In this document: piece by piece, positions 11,240 to 24,500 of the stretch
Layout of the letters: each line of letters begins with the position of its first letter
Numbering within the stretch: position 1 is the first letter of the stretch
From: Akebia trifoliata
Taxonomy: Eukaryota > Streptophyta > Magnoliopsida > Ranunculales > Lardizabalaceae
Assembly: GCA_017979445.1 (NCBI GenBank)
Contig: CM030714.1
Span: forward strand, 992,001 to 1,056,000
Direction of reading: 5' to 3'
DNA length: 64,000 nucleotides
Made by a program: the position numbers and the translations under genes
Notes under the pieces: model-generated
What the model saw: only the letters and a program-made list of their open reading frames with translations
Told to the model about the DNA's origin: nothing
Databases searched by the model: none

Positions 11240-13195
11240 CTCTGTTTGAGAAATATGGGTGGTGGGACGGTTTTTAATGGAGCGAGTGGGAGAAGAGAGA
11301 GGATGTGATGTTGAACTAATTGAGGGGTGTGGTGGGCCCATGTGGCTGTTCTAACGGGAGAAAATGGTAATAGAAAACGTTTTGCTCCAGAAAAGAAACA
11401 TCAAATTTTCAACAACCACACCTACTTAAATGACTCGTGGCATGTGAACCCAAAAGAACTGATTAGTGATTATGCTTCGAGTGAAGGATGATGAAAATTT
11501 ACATTTTCCGAGGAATGATTAAAATTTGCTGTTCTTTTCAATGGGTACAGCAAATTTTTTACTACTGAAGATGCACCTGACCACCTCCCTGTTCATCGCC
11601 ACAGTGGTAGAATCCGGAACAAACCCCGTTTTCTTAAGGAATTTTCTTGGGTGTAACGATGTTGGACATTTATTATCCACTGAAGCAGATCAGATGGAAG
11701 TGAATAGTAGGTTTCTAGAGATTTGTGTTGATTTTTTAGACATCAGTTACTAATGAGAATCGCTATGTTTTTTCAGGCGATCGTTGCACACCCAGTATCC
11801 AACGTCATTCGACAGGATTTTACTCTTCAAACTCAGACGACTTCGGTTATGTGCGTCATTTGTACGGCTAAGATGTGAAGAAAAAACACGCGTTTTCTGG
11901 GGATCATTATAGATTCATTGAGATTCATTCGATTGGGAATCTCTACACAATAGCCTACCATCTCAGCCATACGTTTAAAACTAATATTTTATAAAAATAG
12001 GAAAGAAAATAACATGAGTGGGGTAGATGGGCTTTTGACTAGATTTCCACCAGCAGTGACGTATACGTTCCTTGAGCCCACTTATGGGATGGACTTTTGA
12101 GTAGATTTCACACATAGGATGATCTAAGCCGTCCATGTACTTGAAATTACCAGATGATCTCATGATCCATATTGCCACATGTCACGTTTTTATAGGATGT
12201 AGGTCCACATGTAAGTCAACCTGATTGGTGAAAATTGGTTTCTCTCAACCCCCACCCTTTAAAAAAAAAAATAAAAAATGGAGAGGGGGGATTAAAGATC
12301 TCAGCTCGGTGAGGCATGATTTTGGCCATCTTAACAACTCTTAGATGTTTACCGTCGACTTATCTGATTGACATTTTTTGTTGACTCTCTTCATAGAATT
12401 GTATAATATTTTCTTCAAGATACACAAAGACAAAGATTTATGATTCTGTGAATTGTTAGGTCAGAGAGTGTTTAAGAAAAGAGCATCAAATTATCATGAA
12501 AAAAAAAAAAAAAAAAAACAATCAATTGTGAAAATGGACAGCTACGGATAATTCCCAAATTTAAAATTGAATTTCAACTATTTAAAATTTAAAATTTTTA
12601 GATTTTTTTTTTTCAAAGTTTATAGAATTTTGTCGTCTACAATCCTGAAACATCAAATCATACTTTCGACTACACAAGATGAGTCCAAGGAGCCTTAGAG
12701 ACGGTGAAATCCTTACTACCGTAGTAAGGATAATATACACTTTTTCTATTATATAAACCATCTAAGCCATTCAAGTAATTAACTATTTTACCATTTTCAA
12801 CGGCTAGTTTGAGAGCAGGAATATAATTTAATTATCACTAAATGTTGGGTTGGTGAGAGTTTGATATATATATTTGTCTGTACTTCCAAACGATGATGTA
12901 CGATACAACGGCTACCTCAATAATTGGGTTGGCTGACAGATGAAAATGTTGAGAGATTAGTCGTTGTTCCCGCCGTTGGATGGGTCCCACTGTTTGTGCA
13001 TCTATAACCGTTGGATTTGTTTACTCTACAGTGGACTCATAGCACCTCGAGATAAGGTATCTGTCAATCTGATAGATGGTTAGTTGGTTGATAAGGTTCA
13101 GTTGGAGGGTCACCAATTCGGAAATTTTTTTTGGCAATTGGACATGTATTCTTGTAGATAACCAAACTTTACATAATAGCAATTTTAGCTTTGTG
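11240..13195. other. Intergenic region, no gene recognised
   Basis: It contains the distal upstream flank of the glucanase gene and short frames that resemble nothing known. A perfect 10-bp hairpin lies at 12709-12731 (ATCCTTACTA, loop CCG, TAGTAAGGAT). There is a 20-A run near 12500. Confidence 0.4.
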
Positions 13196-13199
13196 GATT

Positions 13200-13830
13200 G
13201 GATCAGTTGCTGACCCATATGACTGACCGGTTCAATCTAAACTGGTGGGTCAAACCGATTGGATAAAAAAAAATGAAATATTAAATAAGTATTTATTTAT
13301 TTATTTTTTCAAAATCAAGTTACTTCAACTTCAAAAACATGATCCAATGCCATAGAGAAGTAGATTACAAGATTTTCAAGAATTTAATAATATAAAATAT
13401 AAAGATAATTTTTCATGATTAGATATTTGAAATTGAAATTTAAGGTTCATTTTCAAAGCATGGACAGAGCCTTAAATAAATATATATTTTTAAGTTTTAT
13501 TTTAAATTTTTTCCAGGGTTGGATTTTAAAGGATTGTAGTGTTATTTTCCCAACATGACAATCCATGTAATCTAACAATTGAAATCTTACTAAGTTAAAT
13601 CAATTTTCCATTAGTTTATAGATAAGATCTTGAGCCAAAAGGGGCATGCCATCAATTTTAGAACGTAAGGGCCATCTCAAATATTCGCCAAATTGTCGAG
13701 GGGTATATTAAAAATTACCCAAAATGGTTTGTTTTTTGAAATTGGATTTTTCGATTGAGTCGAACTGTAGAAGCCTTTAGGTTTGGTCCAACCTAGTTCG
13801 ACCGACCAATCCGATTTTTAAAACACAGAG
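13200..13830. mobile_element. Probable TIR/MITE-like element
   Basis: The left end has CTGACCGGTTCAATCTAAACT and AAACCGATTGGAT. The right end has ATTGGATTTTTCGATTGAGTCGAACTG and AGTTCGACCGACCAATCCGAT. The GGTTCRA/ACCGGTT words are mirrored around an AT-rich, non-coding interior. The ends are degenerate, so the boundaries are approximate. Confidence 0.4.
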
Positions 13831-14334
13831 CTAGTCTGCAACTCTTAAGTGTGCACATTGCATGTGCCACCTCAAGATGTGTAATCTCGAAACATGAAAA
13901 ATAAAAAGAAAAAAACTTCAAGTTATTCATGTGATAGCTTGCCTATAAAGGTAAACCTCTACCTAATTTTGAACATTTTTAATACATTATGAAGGGAATT
14001 ACTCGTGAAAGTTGACAGTGAGAGTTAACTATAACTTTAATGTTTCGTGGTGAACTCGAACACTTATTTTCGATCAATTTGGAATGAGTTTGGACTGGAT
14101 GGCGCATCATCGTGGTCACCATGTGTTTTCTTGTATCAAAGTCGAGGAGTGATATCGATCTCATCACTTTATAAGAAGTTAGAATTCTTACCTCATAGGT
14201 TATAGGTAGAGGAAGAGAGAGAGAGAGTCGTAAATCCTTATTAAATGAGTGTTATATATGGATATTTAGAAAGTAAGTTCTTATTGTCTTATAAAATACA
14301 TTTCCTTTTGTACAATTATATCAGTTCTCAAACA

Positions 14335-14520
14335 ACCCCAAGGGGTTAGCCTAGTGGCTAGCTGAACCTTGATGAGTTCCTCTAGAAGGAGGGGTCAAGT
14401 GTTCGAAACACCACGAAGCACTTGCCACGTCGACCAAGTACATATCTGAGTGAAAATTTTCAAGTCAGATTATAATTAGTCATTTTTTAATCATTTTTGT
14501 TTGATCTGAGAGTGTTAGGA
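14335..14520 (+). mobile_element. tRNA-derived SINE
   Basis: It has an internal Pol III promoter structure. A-box-like TAGCCTAGTGG is at 14348-14358, and B-box-like GTGTTCGAAAC follows about 50 bases downstream (~14399-14409). The 3' part is non-coding. The same head (GCCTAGTGGC, AGGTCAAGTGTTCGAAA) occurs on the minus strand at 26535-26745, so this is a family and not a tRNA gene. The cloverleaf arms do not pair. Confidence 0.6.
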
Positions 14521-14539
14521 TTGGGCTAACGGTTCTGAA

Positions 14540-14840
14540 TTAGTGGACTCAGGCCCAATAGGATGGATAGTATAGAGTTCGTCTATATAGGGCCTGATTG
14601 GTGTTCAACAAAGCCCAGCCCAAATCAACCCTTGACAGCCCTAATAGTTGTTATTTCTTCATGGGCAGGTCCATCTAAAATGGACCAATGTTTGTTTTCC
14701 ATGTCTTTAATTCTTGCAATCTTAGTGGAAGATGCATGAAGTTTCACAGGGCGCCGCATCATGAAATAATACTACGTTCCTTCAAGTCTCAAAACTAGGG
14801 TTAGGGTTTTTTTTTTTCCAACTTGTCTATATAAACCCTT
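14540..14840 (+). promoter_or_regulatory. Orphan promoter region with site II-like motifs, telobox and TATA box
   Basis: Several TGGGC/GCCCA motifs occur (AGGCCCAATAGG, AGCCCAGCCCAAATC, TTCATGGGCAGG). They are followed by a telomere-like box CTAGGGTTAGGGTTTTT (~14796-14812) and TATATAAA (14828-14835). Site II plus telobox is the known signature of promoters for ribosomal proteins, snoRNA clusters and other growth-linked plant genes. The transcript start would fall near 14865. No coding exon was recognised downstream. Confidence 0.5.
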
Positions 14841-15080
14841 TTCCACGCCTCTTTTCTTCCCATCGCAGTTTCGAGTGTATCGTTTTTCAATTTTTAAAAC
14901 CCTGATTAGGGATTAGGGTTTTTGATCTTAGAGGGTATGTGTGTGTGAAGGAAACCCATTTCCACACATCTGTTCTTCCAATTGCAGTTTCAAGTGGATC
15001 GTTTTTCAATTTTTAAAACCCTTATTAGGGTTAGAGTTAGGGTTTAGGGTTTTTGATCTTGGAGGGTATGTATGTGTGTT
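14841..15080 (+). repeat. Duplicated ~115 bp leader-like unit with telomere-like boxes
   Basis: Two copies, about 14841-14948 and 14960-15078. Each reads TTCCAC..C, a pyrimidine-rich CTTCC stretch ending in GCAG, TTTCRAGTG-ATCGTTTTTC, AATTTTTAAAACCC, an AGGGTTTTTGATCTT segment, and GGAGGGTATGTRTGTG-like or AGAGGGTATGTGTGTG. Each unit therefore begins near an acceptor-like GCAG and ends in a donor-like GGTATGT. The AAACCC/AGGGTTT words act as telobox motifs in plant leaders. What is transcribed is unknown. Confidence 0.6.
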
Positions 15081-16800
15081 TGAAGTATAGAAACAGAGTG
15101 AAAAATCCCAATGAGGAAGCAATCCCTTGATAGGAAGTGCCGTATGACACTTTAAACAGCAGCGGCGCATCCTTTGTTCCCATCACCCGACGTTACTCCC
15201 TCTAGATTCGTGTCGATTTCGATTCGATTTCTTAGGGTTCGTTGGCTGGGTTCATTGGGCCCGCTGTGTGTGTGTGATTTTAAACGGGTCTCTGAGGGTT
15301 TTCGTTTCTCTGATTTCACCTCTTTTTCTTTTCTTTTTTTTTTTTCAAATTAAATTAAAATTATTTTTATGATCCGATGCCACGTCAGCGGTAGCAAAAT
15401 AAAGCATTGACCGTAGATGCTACATCGGATCTACAATGATTCATTGTTTCGCATTTTGATAGGAACCTGTGGATTGATATCTACCGTTCATCCACGGAGC
15501 CGGTTTTTGCGATTACATTTTTTTTAATGGTTTTTATTTTTATTTTTATTTATTTTTTTAATTTTGATATTTATAGATTATTTATTTATTTATTGAAGAA
15601 GCCAATGAGGAAATATCTTTAAGTTGGAATTACCGACTGAAGTTCATTTTAATGATTAAAAAATACTGGCTTTCTGAGGCTTCTATACATTTCTTTTTTT
15701 AATTTTTTTTGTATTAAATTATGTTCTAATTCCTTTTTAATAAAATTCTCTGATTAATCGTTTTTGGTTTCGAAAAGTAGATCGAATAATTTTGATTTTG
15801 CAAAAATGATAAAATGGGCTGTTAACCCAATATCCCCAAATCAATTTATTTCCTATTTTTAAGAATCTATTAATAAAGAGCTTAAAATCAGTCTCCTTTT
15901 CTCTTCTTTGGATGGAAATTTTAAGAGAAAAAAAAAAAGGAAGACTTTCTCTCTTAGAAAAGTATAGAGATTTGGAGAGAAATGGAGAAATACTTTTTAA
16001 AATATTCTGTATTTTCAATTCTGACCTCTCATGAGTCTTCCCTATATTTTAACTCGAAATATTGATAAAAACTACAGAAACTATGAAAATACTTATTCAA
16101 GAATCTGTGCCAATGGTATGAATCTTTCTCTCTAATGATCCAAAATTTCCAAGTAATAAATCCATCACAAGAACTGTTTACCATGAATATGTGGATTCAA
16201 GATTCGATTGGTAAATTAGTGAGAGGAATTGCCACGACATTACAAGTTAAAAAGGTTTCAAGGAGAAGGATTAGGGGGTGAGCGTGTTTTATACATTTTG
16301 TGGTTGTGGTGGAAATGTAATTGGGAAATTTAGTAAAGTTCACAATCCATTCTTTATTAATTTAATTCATGTTCAAAGGAGCTTGTATTACAAGCTTTGT
16401 TAGCAATCTCTTTCATGGAAAAAATGTTACTCTAACCTTTATAACGTGTAACATATTCAATTTTGAAAATTATTTAGGTCACATTTTTACAAATGTCTCT
16501 TTTATTTTTAAGAAAAGAATGACATTACCCTTTATATTTATTTGAAATTACATTTTAATTTTTCAAATTGATGATTTATTTATTGAATTTGATTTTCTTT
16601 TAAAATTATAAATGAAAAAATGACCTTAATGTCATCATTATCACAATTATCATTATTACCATCACTATCATATGGTTGAATTTTTGACATGAAATGGATA
16701 ATATCAAATAGAACTTGAATTTTTCACGAATCGAATCTTCGTCATTTTTCGAATTGCTAATAAGGTTTACAAGTGTTATGGTTTATGTATTGAAATAATG
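15081..16800. other. No recognised gene downstream of the orphan promoter
   Basis: Only very short frames follow (a 14-codon frame starts near 15111). A small hairpin at about 15371-15430 pairs GATCCGATG with CATCGGATC and TAGCA with TGCTA. The rest is AT-rich. Confidence 0.4.
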
Positions 16801-16807
16801 GTTTAAA

Positions 16808-16930
16808 AATAAGGGTAAATTCTCAAATAATTATTAAAGTTTTTAAAATATTGTTAATGTTGACAAAGTCATCGCATAGCATTTTATCAACATTACATGT
16901 TAGTAATTATTTGAGAATTTATCTTATAAG
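16808..16930. mobile_element. Small fold-back MITE-like element, 123 bp
   Basis: The left arm AATTCTCAAATAATTATTAA pairs with the right arm, which reverse-complements to AATTCTCAAATAATTACTAA. An inner TTAATGTTGACAAAGTC pairs with GATAAAATG-type sequence around GATGAC. It is AT-rich and has no coding capacity. Confidence 0.65.
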
Positions 16931-17204
16931 TAAAAGGAGATTAATTTGCCCCTACCAATTGGACCGACCTACGGGGTCTCGAACCCTTGTAATAAAAAAA
17001 ATAGTCATAAATAAATAGTCTAATTTTATATCATATTTTCTCATCTAATGTATTGTTTATATACACATTTTGTAATTGAAATCTTAATTGAAGTGACTTC
17101 GAATTTGTGGGAGACCCTTGTATATTTTTTAGTAGTTTGAAAGGGGATTGGAAACTTGCTTTTCACTTCTTAATGCAGAAAAACCATGTCTGATAATTCC
17201 CAAA

Positions 17205-17420
17205 TGATTGCTGTGATGGCCAGGAGCCCAGGATCAGGGCTCAAGAAGCAGAGGTCTTGAGTGTGAATTGCCCTACCAGGCATGTCGTAGTTACTTGGTA
17301 GGGGGAGGGGGCAGAGAGGACTACGAGTGCCCCAGGATTAGTCAGGTGCTCTTAAGAGGCCCAAACACCTCAATTACTACCAAAGAAGAAAAAAAAATCA
17401 AAAATCAAAAATCAAAAATG
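17205..17420 (+). mobile_element. SINE, Au-like 3' end
   Basis: A degenerate B-box lies in GGTCTTGAGTGTGAATTGCC. The body ends GCCCCAGGATTAGTCAGG-TGCTC...GGCCCAAACACCTC followed by ACCAAAGAAG and an A-rich tail (AAAAATC repeats). This body matches the remembered 3' structure of plant Au-type SINEs. The A-box is not convincing. Assignment rests on the 3' half. Confidence 0.55.
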
Positions 17421-17531
17421 TTAAAATGAGTGTTTGAAGAGCAACAACTTTTAACTTCACCAATAAGTGAAAAGTTGAAAATGGGATAAAACCGAGTGAT
17501 TGACTCATTTTTTGCTTCTCACTTTGTGGGT

Positions 17532-18004
17532 AGGGGTGGCAATCTTAACGCGACCCACAAACACGACTTGAAAACAACATGAAATTTGTGGATTTGGGTC
17601 ATAATAGTATCAACCCATCTAACACGATAATTGAATGGGCCAGGCCTGAGTCTTGGTCTGGGGCATCAACTAATGTATAGTTTTAAATATATTAACAATT
17701 ATTGAAGAATTTTTTTAATTACTCATTTTTTATGATAAAATTTAGTGTATGTTAGGTGATATTTAATTTATGTTGGTAGACATTTATTTATACGACTTTA
17801 GTTTTAATAATGGTATTTTATTTTTGGTAGTAAAAATGGAACTTAGTTTTTCCAATAAAGATTAGAATTTTATTAAACAGGTTATATATGGGTTGAGTTT
17901 AAGTTTTTGATACGATTATTAAATGGATTGGGTTTGGATTTGGATTTGGTAAATTTTCATAATACCCTTACCTCAACACCCAACCCGACCCATTTTCACC
18001 CCTG
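17532..18004. mobile_element. TIR element with AGGGGTG ends
   Basis: The left end is AGGGGTGGCAATCTTAACGCG and the right end reverse-complements to AGGGGTGAAAATGGGTCGGG. The interior is AT-rich with subterminal GACCCA/TGGGTC words. AGGGGTGRCAAT-type ends with GGGTCGGGT are common in plant non-autonomous DNA transposons. Confidence 0.55.
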
Positions 18005-18590
18005 TTCGTGGGAAGAAGAAGGTTCGTCCCTCAATTTTAATGCTTTTATCTGTTTGGTGACTCTTTTTTTTACCATTCCATGTTTAAAACTATCCCTTAC
18101 TGTGCATTATGTTCTCATTCACCTCTTTGAAAGCAGTGATTGAACTCTTAAAGAGTATCTCCAAGTGCTCTAAAGGCCACCATTTCAAGGTGTGAATTTT
18201 AATCTATTCCCGGATCCTCTCAATGGATGGTTGAAACTAAACAAAGGTATCCCCAAAGACAAAAAAAACACACACACGACCCTCTCCATCCAACACGCAC
18301 GCAGTCACCCACCATGAAAAAAGAATCACTTTATCGAGGACAAAAAAAATTAAGAAGAGACACTAGTCCCTTCTTTCTTATTATATAAGAAAACCTACAA
18401 AGTATATGGATCGAATGCTCTACAATATGTGCATTGCCCACAAAAAAAAAATACAGATGATGCTCAAGAAAGAAGTTAGAATTATCTAGCACTTTGAGCA
18501 TAACCTGCAATTCTCAATTTCAAGAACCAACCCAACTAGTGAATGTAAGTTGGGTTACAAAAAGATCTTTAGCTCAGCTCGACCAGCTTG
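18005..18590. other. 3' flank of the NAT gene
   Basis: There is no gene here. It contains the downstream region of the minus-strand transporter gene, including a possible polyadenylation region, and a CACACACACG-rich stretch near 18270-18290. Confidence 0.4.
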
Positions 18591-21500
18591 TTAAGTGGGT
18601 GGAAAGAACCTGTTGAGATTAAACGGCAAATTGTAGAACTCTTCGTTCCTGTTGTCACCTCGGAATGTTCGGAACTTCACCCACCATGGCATGCCTCTAT
18701 CTTTCTTTGATTTTTCCACGTCTAATGTGTTGTCGAGAACCACCGCAACAATCAAACCCACAGTTGGTGGAGATGAGAAAATTGTATTCAAGAAGGCATT
18801 AAACTGCAAAATCCCCAAACATAATTATAACGTGACGAAGAAACTTATACCTAAAGGTCTTTTATTTATTTATAAGTGAAACGAATTTATTAAACGGGGA
18901 GTGGTCGAGATGAAATGGCCCAAAAAGGTGCAACAAAGATAAATAAGAAAATCACAGGGACGCTCTCATGTAGATCCCAAGCAAGGTTTAAAATCTCGTC
19001 ACGAACCAATTTCTCAATCATGAGAAATACCCAGACACTCTTGACTGAAGACAATCCAAAACATTCAACGTTTCATTTTGGTCTCAGCCGAAACATTCTG
19101 AGATGGCATGAAACTTTAAACTATAATCCCAAGGACACTTGAGGAATGATGGTGGTGCACATTTAGGTGAACGGGTAAATCGATTGGATTTAATAACAAT
19201 CCGATTTACCACAACTTGACCCAACTGGTACTTTAGATTCCTAGCGAAAAACAAGAAAGAGGGTTTTAGAGATTTCACTAACCCATCCTCCATGGGTGTG
19301 AACAGGACCGTGATGGGAAGACATCCAAAACTGGTTAAAATACTGAGGGACAGATATTCCAAGGAAAAGCGAAAGTCCAGTGATGAAGAGGTTTCTCATG
19401 GAATTCATGTTTGTAAACTGAAGGAATGATAACCCAACTGAAGCTGCAAATGAGAAAGAAAAAAAAAAAAAAGTCAAGTTAAACCAACAAAATAAAATAA
19501 GGGACCAATTTGTGAAAGCTAATGGCATGCATACCCACAAGGCCGAAGAGAACACAATATAGTGCAGAAAATATAGGGAAGGGTATAGATGCAAAAAGAG
19601 CTCCAAATTTTCCTGCAAGAGAATAAAGAGTGAAGGAATTCTATAAAATTGTCTCGTCTTCTCAACCATACCCAAGATTTGGTTGTATTTCAAACATTTA
19701 TTAAAACCAACCTAAGGTAGCGAAGAAAATCATGAAACTAGCTGAAATTTGTACAACTCTTCGGCTACCAACACGTGTCAGTCCAAGAAGCCCAACATTC
19801 TCCCTGAAAATTATGGCAACGTGTCATTTTAGTTCTATAGCCAACAATAAAGGTGGTGAAAACTGCTCACATTTGTGGACCATGTAAAGAACAATTACTT
19901 ACACTGATACAGTAGAACCAGTCAAAGTTCCGAAAAGGCCATCAAGCAATACCCCAATTCCCTGCATAAGCAATACATCATAAGTATTCAAATATAAACG
20001 AGTAGGCTTCAATACAAGATTTGTGGCATCTAATGTGATGTTTTAGCAACTAACCTGCCAACCAATGCCTCGACTCAACACATAGGCAGGAGGTGGAGTT
20101 GCAATCGCCAACCGTGATGCTGCTTTGTATGCGCCAGTTGACTGCATTTGTGAAACAAGGTTAAGAAGGATAAGGTCACAAAGAATCATCCTCATGAAGC
20201 ACAAGTGTTCTACATGCTCTCCCCGATACCCAAACATCACCCAATGAATAGATCTCAACTACGCATTTGATGGATCACTTGTTGAAGAGGGAGCACCATA
20301 GCAGGCCCAAAGTTCGTCCAAATTGGTCAATATTTGATTCCTAACCGTCCCCACTTGTATTGTTTCTCAGGCTGTATGATTCTCTGATCATTTTTGTTCT
20401 TGAAAGGACGGTTAACATAGCAATTGATATTATGGATGAATCATGAGGTGGCCCACCAATTGAATGGTCTTAATCAACACATAGGCAGGTCAAATATATA
20501 GTACGGTGTCTACGACATTCATAATACATGAAGGTCTAGGCCCAAAGAAATACCTCTACCATAGACACTAAGACAGCGGACATCATAGCAAATGCATGGC
20601 CTGCATGAAAAGTCGGTGCACCCCACTGCAAAGGATAAGGAAACTTGAACCTGAAAATAACCATTACAAGGATTTCCATCAAAATGGTTGCTTTAAAATT
20701 AAATCAAGCAAGAGAAGAGAAGCGAATTTGCTCCTGTTACTTACCAAGGGGCAGAAGATATGAGATTAGCTCTGTCAGTACGACAACTGTTTTGAGTACT
20801 AATGGGTCTATGTCTGTAGGCCCCACCTGCAGTCAAGATATGGGAATAGACCCAAATGATAGTGACACATATAAGTACAGGAAACCGTTCAAATATGGGG
20901 ACATCCCTGATTGGCCTAATGTGCTTCAGATACTGCAGATTCAGAAAAGCAATAATTCACCATATGAACACAAATTAAAAGAACTAAATTAAACCTCAGA
21001 AGAAGTACAATATAAAATTACTCACTTGTGACAATCCAATGACCATCAAAAGCATCGGTATACCAATTTCTACGCAATTTCCTAACTAAAAAACAAAGAA
21101 ATATGATAATGAGTTTGTAGTACAAATGGCCAATATAGCCAATAAGTCTAAGAAAAATATGATTAACATGAATTCATGTGGCATCCATGCAAGATTGTGG
21201 GGCCCAGCTTCAATGGGTTCCCCTGCCAAAACCTTGGGTATTTTCAACAGTCGGGCGTACCCAATTTTTTGGATGGTCAAATAAGATGTGTGAAATTTTC
21301 ACAGAGAGGCCAATAGATCAGGCTAGTGAGGGAATAAAATCATCCAATCAGGTCAATTTGGCCTCAATAAATCCCCATGCACATCCCATAAAATGACATT
21401 TGTGCCACACACACTGCTACACCTACCGCAGGAAAGCCTCGCTCGAATAACCCCAAACCAACCAAACCGACCACAGGTGCCATACCAAGAGGGCTGAAAA

Positions 21501-24500
21501 ACCTGTAAGGCAAACAAAAAAGAAGAAGGAATACAAACATTCAGAGGAAATATTTGCATGACTACAGGAATGATAGACCACAAAAAATTACCGTGAAAAA
21601 AGCCCCCACACTTGGCTGTATCCAAGAATGATCTGCAAGCTTGCTGAAACTATAAGTGCTCCTTGGATTGCTCGCATGGTATGTAGAAATCTCTGCAGAT
21701 TGGAGAAATGAGTGGATCAATCTAGATATCTTTATCTATCTTAAGCAGCAGGAAAAAAAAAAAAGTCTTAACTATAGCCATCAGGGAGAGGAATGACGTT
21801 GACACAAAGCACTATCACCAACTAAGAGAACGAGATAGAAAGAGCGAGCGGGCTAGAAACTTACCTCATGAGGTTCAGTAATTCTTTGTAGTGATGAGTC
21901 TCCTATAATATAAAGGATCGGTATAACATAAGCATAAGAACCACCCACCACCGTTGGCAACCTTGTTCCAAACAATGCTTGCAAAAGTGTATTAATGCCT
22001 GATACAAATAGTAGAGTTTGTACTACCCGAATTTTGTCACCCTGTTTAGTGTAAGCAATAAAAAAGAGTCAAAATCGAGTCACAATTTGAAGAAAGAAAA
22101 AAGCTACAAACTTTTTTGTGGAGACCTTACACCTGACCCATCTCTCATACATATGCAACATTGGACAGATCCCACCGAGAAGATCTCCTAAGCAGAAAAT
22201 GACCCACTACAATGGACCTAAACTAACCAATCTATTCTTTCTATGGGATGGTCTTAATGATACAGAGAATATTAGCATTTGTTATTCCAAGCGCATTATT
22301 CCAACCAACTATTTGGTTTCGCAACATGAATCCTATTTTTTTCAATCCAATAGCCATATCTCCTATTAAGGATTTTGCCATTAATAAAAATAATATGGCG
22401 CATATTATGCTAGAAAGTCCATAAATTGGATAGCTATGATCAGCCGATCAAGGGCTTCTTGTCTTAGGTAGTCTCCTAGGTGGGTCCCATCAAATGGTAA
22501 GTTCCAACATCCCTGCATTGTGCATGTTCACGACAGAAGGAGAAAAAAGAGTGGAGGCCATATGATAGGTAAATTAAGAACCAACTTACGTCAGATCCAC
22601 CCATTAAAGGGACAAGTGCTGAAGGGATCATGACACTAGTGCCCAACATCAAGATGTAGTTTTGAAATGCCAATAAGATCGTTTCAGCTGCAAGACAAAT
22701 AGCAAAATCATAAATACAGGTAAAAGACAGTTTAGTTAGCAATGTTTATATCCAAACATTGACCGTTAATATACACATCCATGAGATGAGGGCAGTCCAT
22801 TTGTCAAAAGTACTTCCAAAACACATATGGAACAATTATTCTTGGTTTCTAATGTATAGATTTTATGGAAAAGTACTTGCCTTAAGACATTAAACGTCCA
22901 TCCTACTAACCAGAATCATGTACACCACATACATGCAGAAGGCTTGGGACCAACCAATTTAACGGGTCTATCATTACTCTCTTTGGGAAGCCTGAAAAAT
23001 ATGATGGGCAATTCAGGAAAAAGAAATCAAGTTACTCAGATTGCAAGGATCGTCTGATCAGGTTGTCTTTCGGCCTATATTTACTGGTAGAGTTACCGAA
23101 TGGTTGGTCCCTAACTCCCTGCCTCATTGCAGACACCTAGGGGTATTTCAGTTTCTTTTGCTCCAGATACAGATATAAACCCCTCAACTTTAAAATGAAC
23201 TTAAAAAAAATGACACATAAGTCATTAGGATCAAAAGTGTCATGTGGGACCAAACCGCATCATGGATGGCGAAGCGTCCCTACGCCTTATGCAGATCACA
23301 ATTTCCCCAACAGGTGTCAGCTGATAAGCGGCACTGAAGTTCGGCATTTACGCTCATTGGGTGAGTGTTCAGAATTACCACCACATTATTCATTTAGCTT
23401 TTAATACTGGAGGGGAAATGTCAAATGAATGTAATGCGGAACGCAACGTCCTGCATCAGAATGTCACCATATTCACTAATGAAGTGACTTGTAACACAAC
23501 CTACACACATAAGAAAAGGAGATAGGGAGAAAAAGGAGAGAATTTCATTGTCTCATTGGAATGAGAGAGAACTGCCGTGCATTCAAGTTGACTATGTGCA
23601 TTTTGTTGGCATTACAGGACTGGTTTAGATAAGTTTCTTTAGTGAGCTAGTTCTTTGTTTTCTAATCTCCATGCTCAATGGGTTTGGATGCTACCTAGAA
23701 CACATGCAAAGGAAAGTTTTGTGTCTTATAAAAAAAAAATATTATTGAAGTGAATGTAACACAAAGACCTAAACTCCTTCGTATGAAGAGAAACTAAGTA
23801 GAAAAGGAACTTGTATGAAATGTGGTACAAACCCACAACATACTAAAATAAACACAGTTTGATGTGAATAGTAGCTGTGATGAATAGTGCTCACAATGAA
23901 CAGTATCAACAATGTGCAATACCCACGATGAACAGTGGTTCTCTCAAAAGAAACTCCAATGAAAATGACATTTCATTGTGATTAGATATGTTCTATAGCA
24001 AATGCTAGGAAAAGTGTTGCACAAATTGAGGAAAAAGGTTTAAGCCTGGCAGATGACGTTGTCATCGTCCACCGTAAAAGTGGCACAGGAACTTAGAACT
24101 TAATCAGACAATCAATCCATTTAAAAAATTAGTTTTATTGAATTGAATTTATTATGAGGAACTTCTATCTTCCTTACATAGAGGAGTGACTAAATACAAA
24201 AATAATTTGTAGGTAATGTGGGAACAAATCCAGTACAAATTACAAACACTACACTTAAGTTTTATTTGTCACACAAATGAACCACATGTCACATCTTCAA
24301 AAATATCGACTCTGTAACATGGAAGACTTTAGGATCGGCCAATCAAATTATAAGCAATTTTGTTTTTTGTGAGCTAGTACGTACCTCAAATAAAAGCTTG
24401 TATTAATGAATTTAAAAACCTTAGCAACACTTGCCATTGGAGTTGACCTAAACATTCATCCTTCTAATACAAAGGCCAATCTTCCTTTTGGAATTACAAT

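Noticed and set aside
11526..11753. 75-codon frame upstream of the beta-glucanase gene
   Set aside because: No motif, no homology recognised and no promoter or splice support.
14347..14409. tRNA gene suggested by A-box and B-box words
   Set aside because: No acceptor, D or anticodon stems pair, and a second copy with the same head at 26.6 kb shows it is a SINE.
14880..14930. Telomerase RNA template or interstitial telomere suggested by AAACCCTGATTAGGGATTAGGG
   Set aside because: There is no upstream sequence element and no long telomere array. The words fit telobox motifs in a Pol II promoter or leader better.
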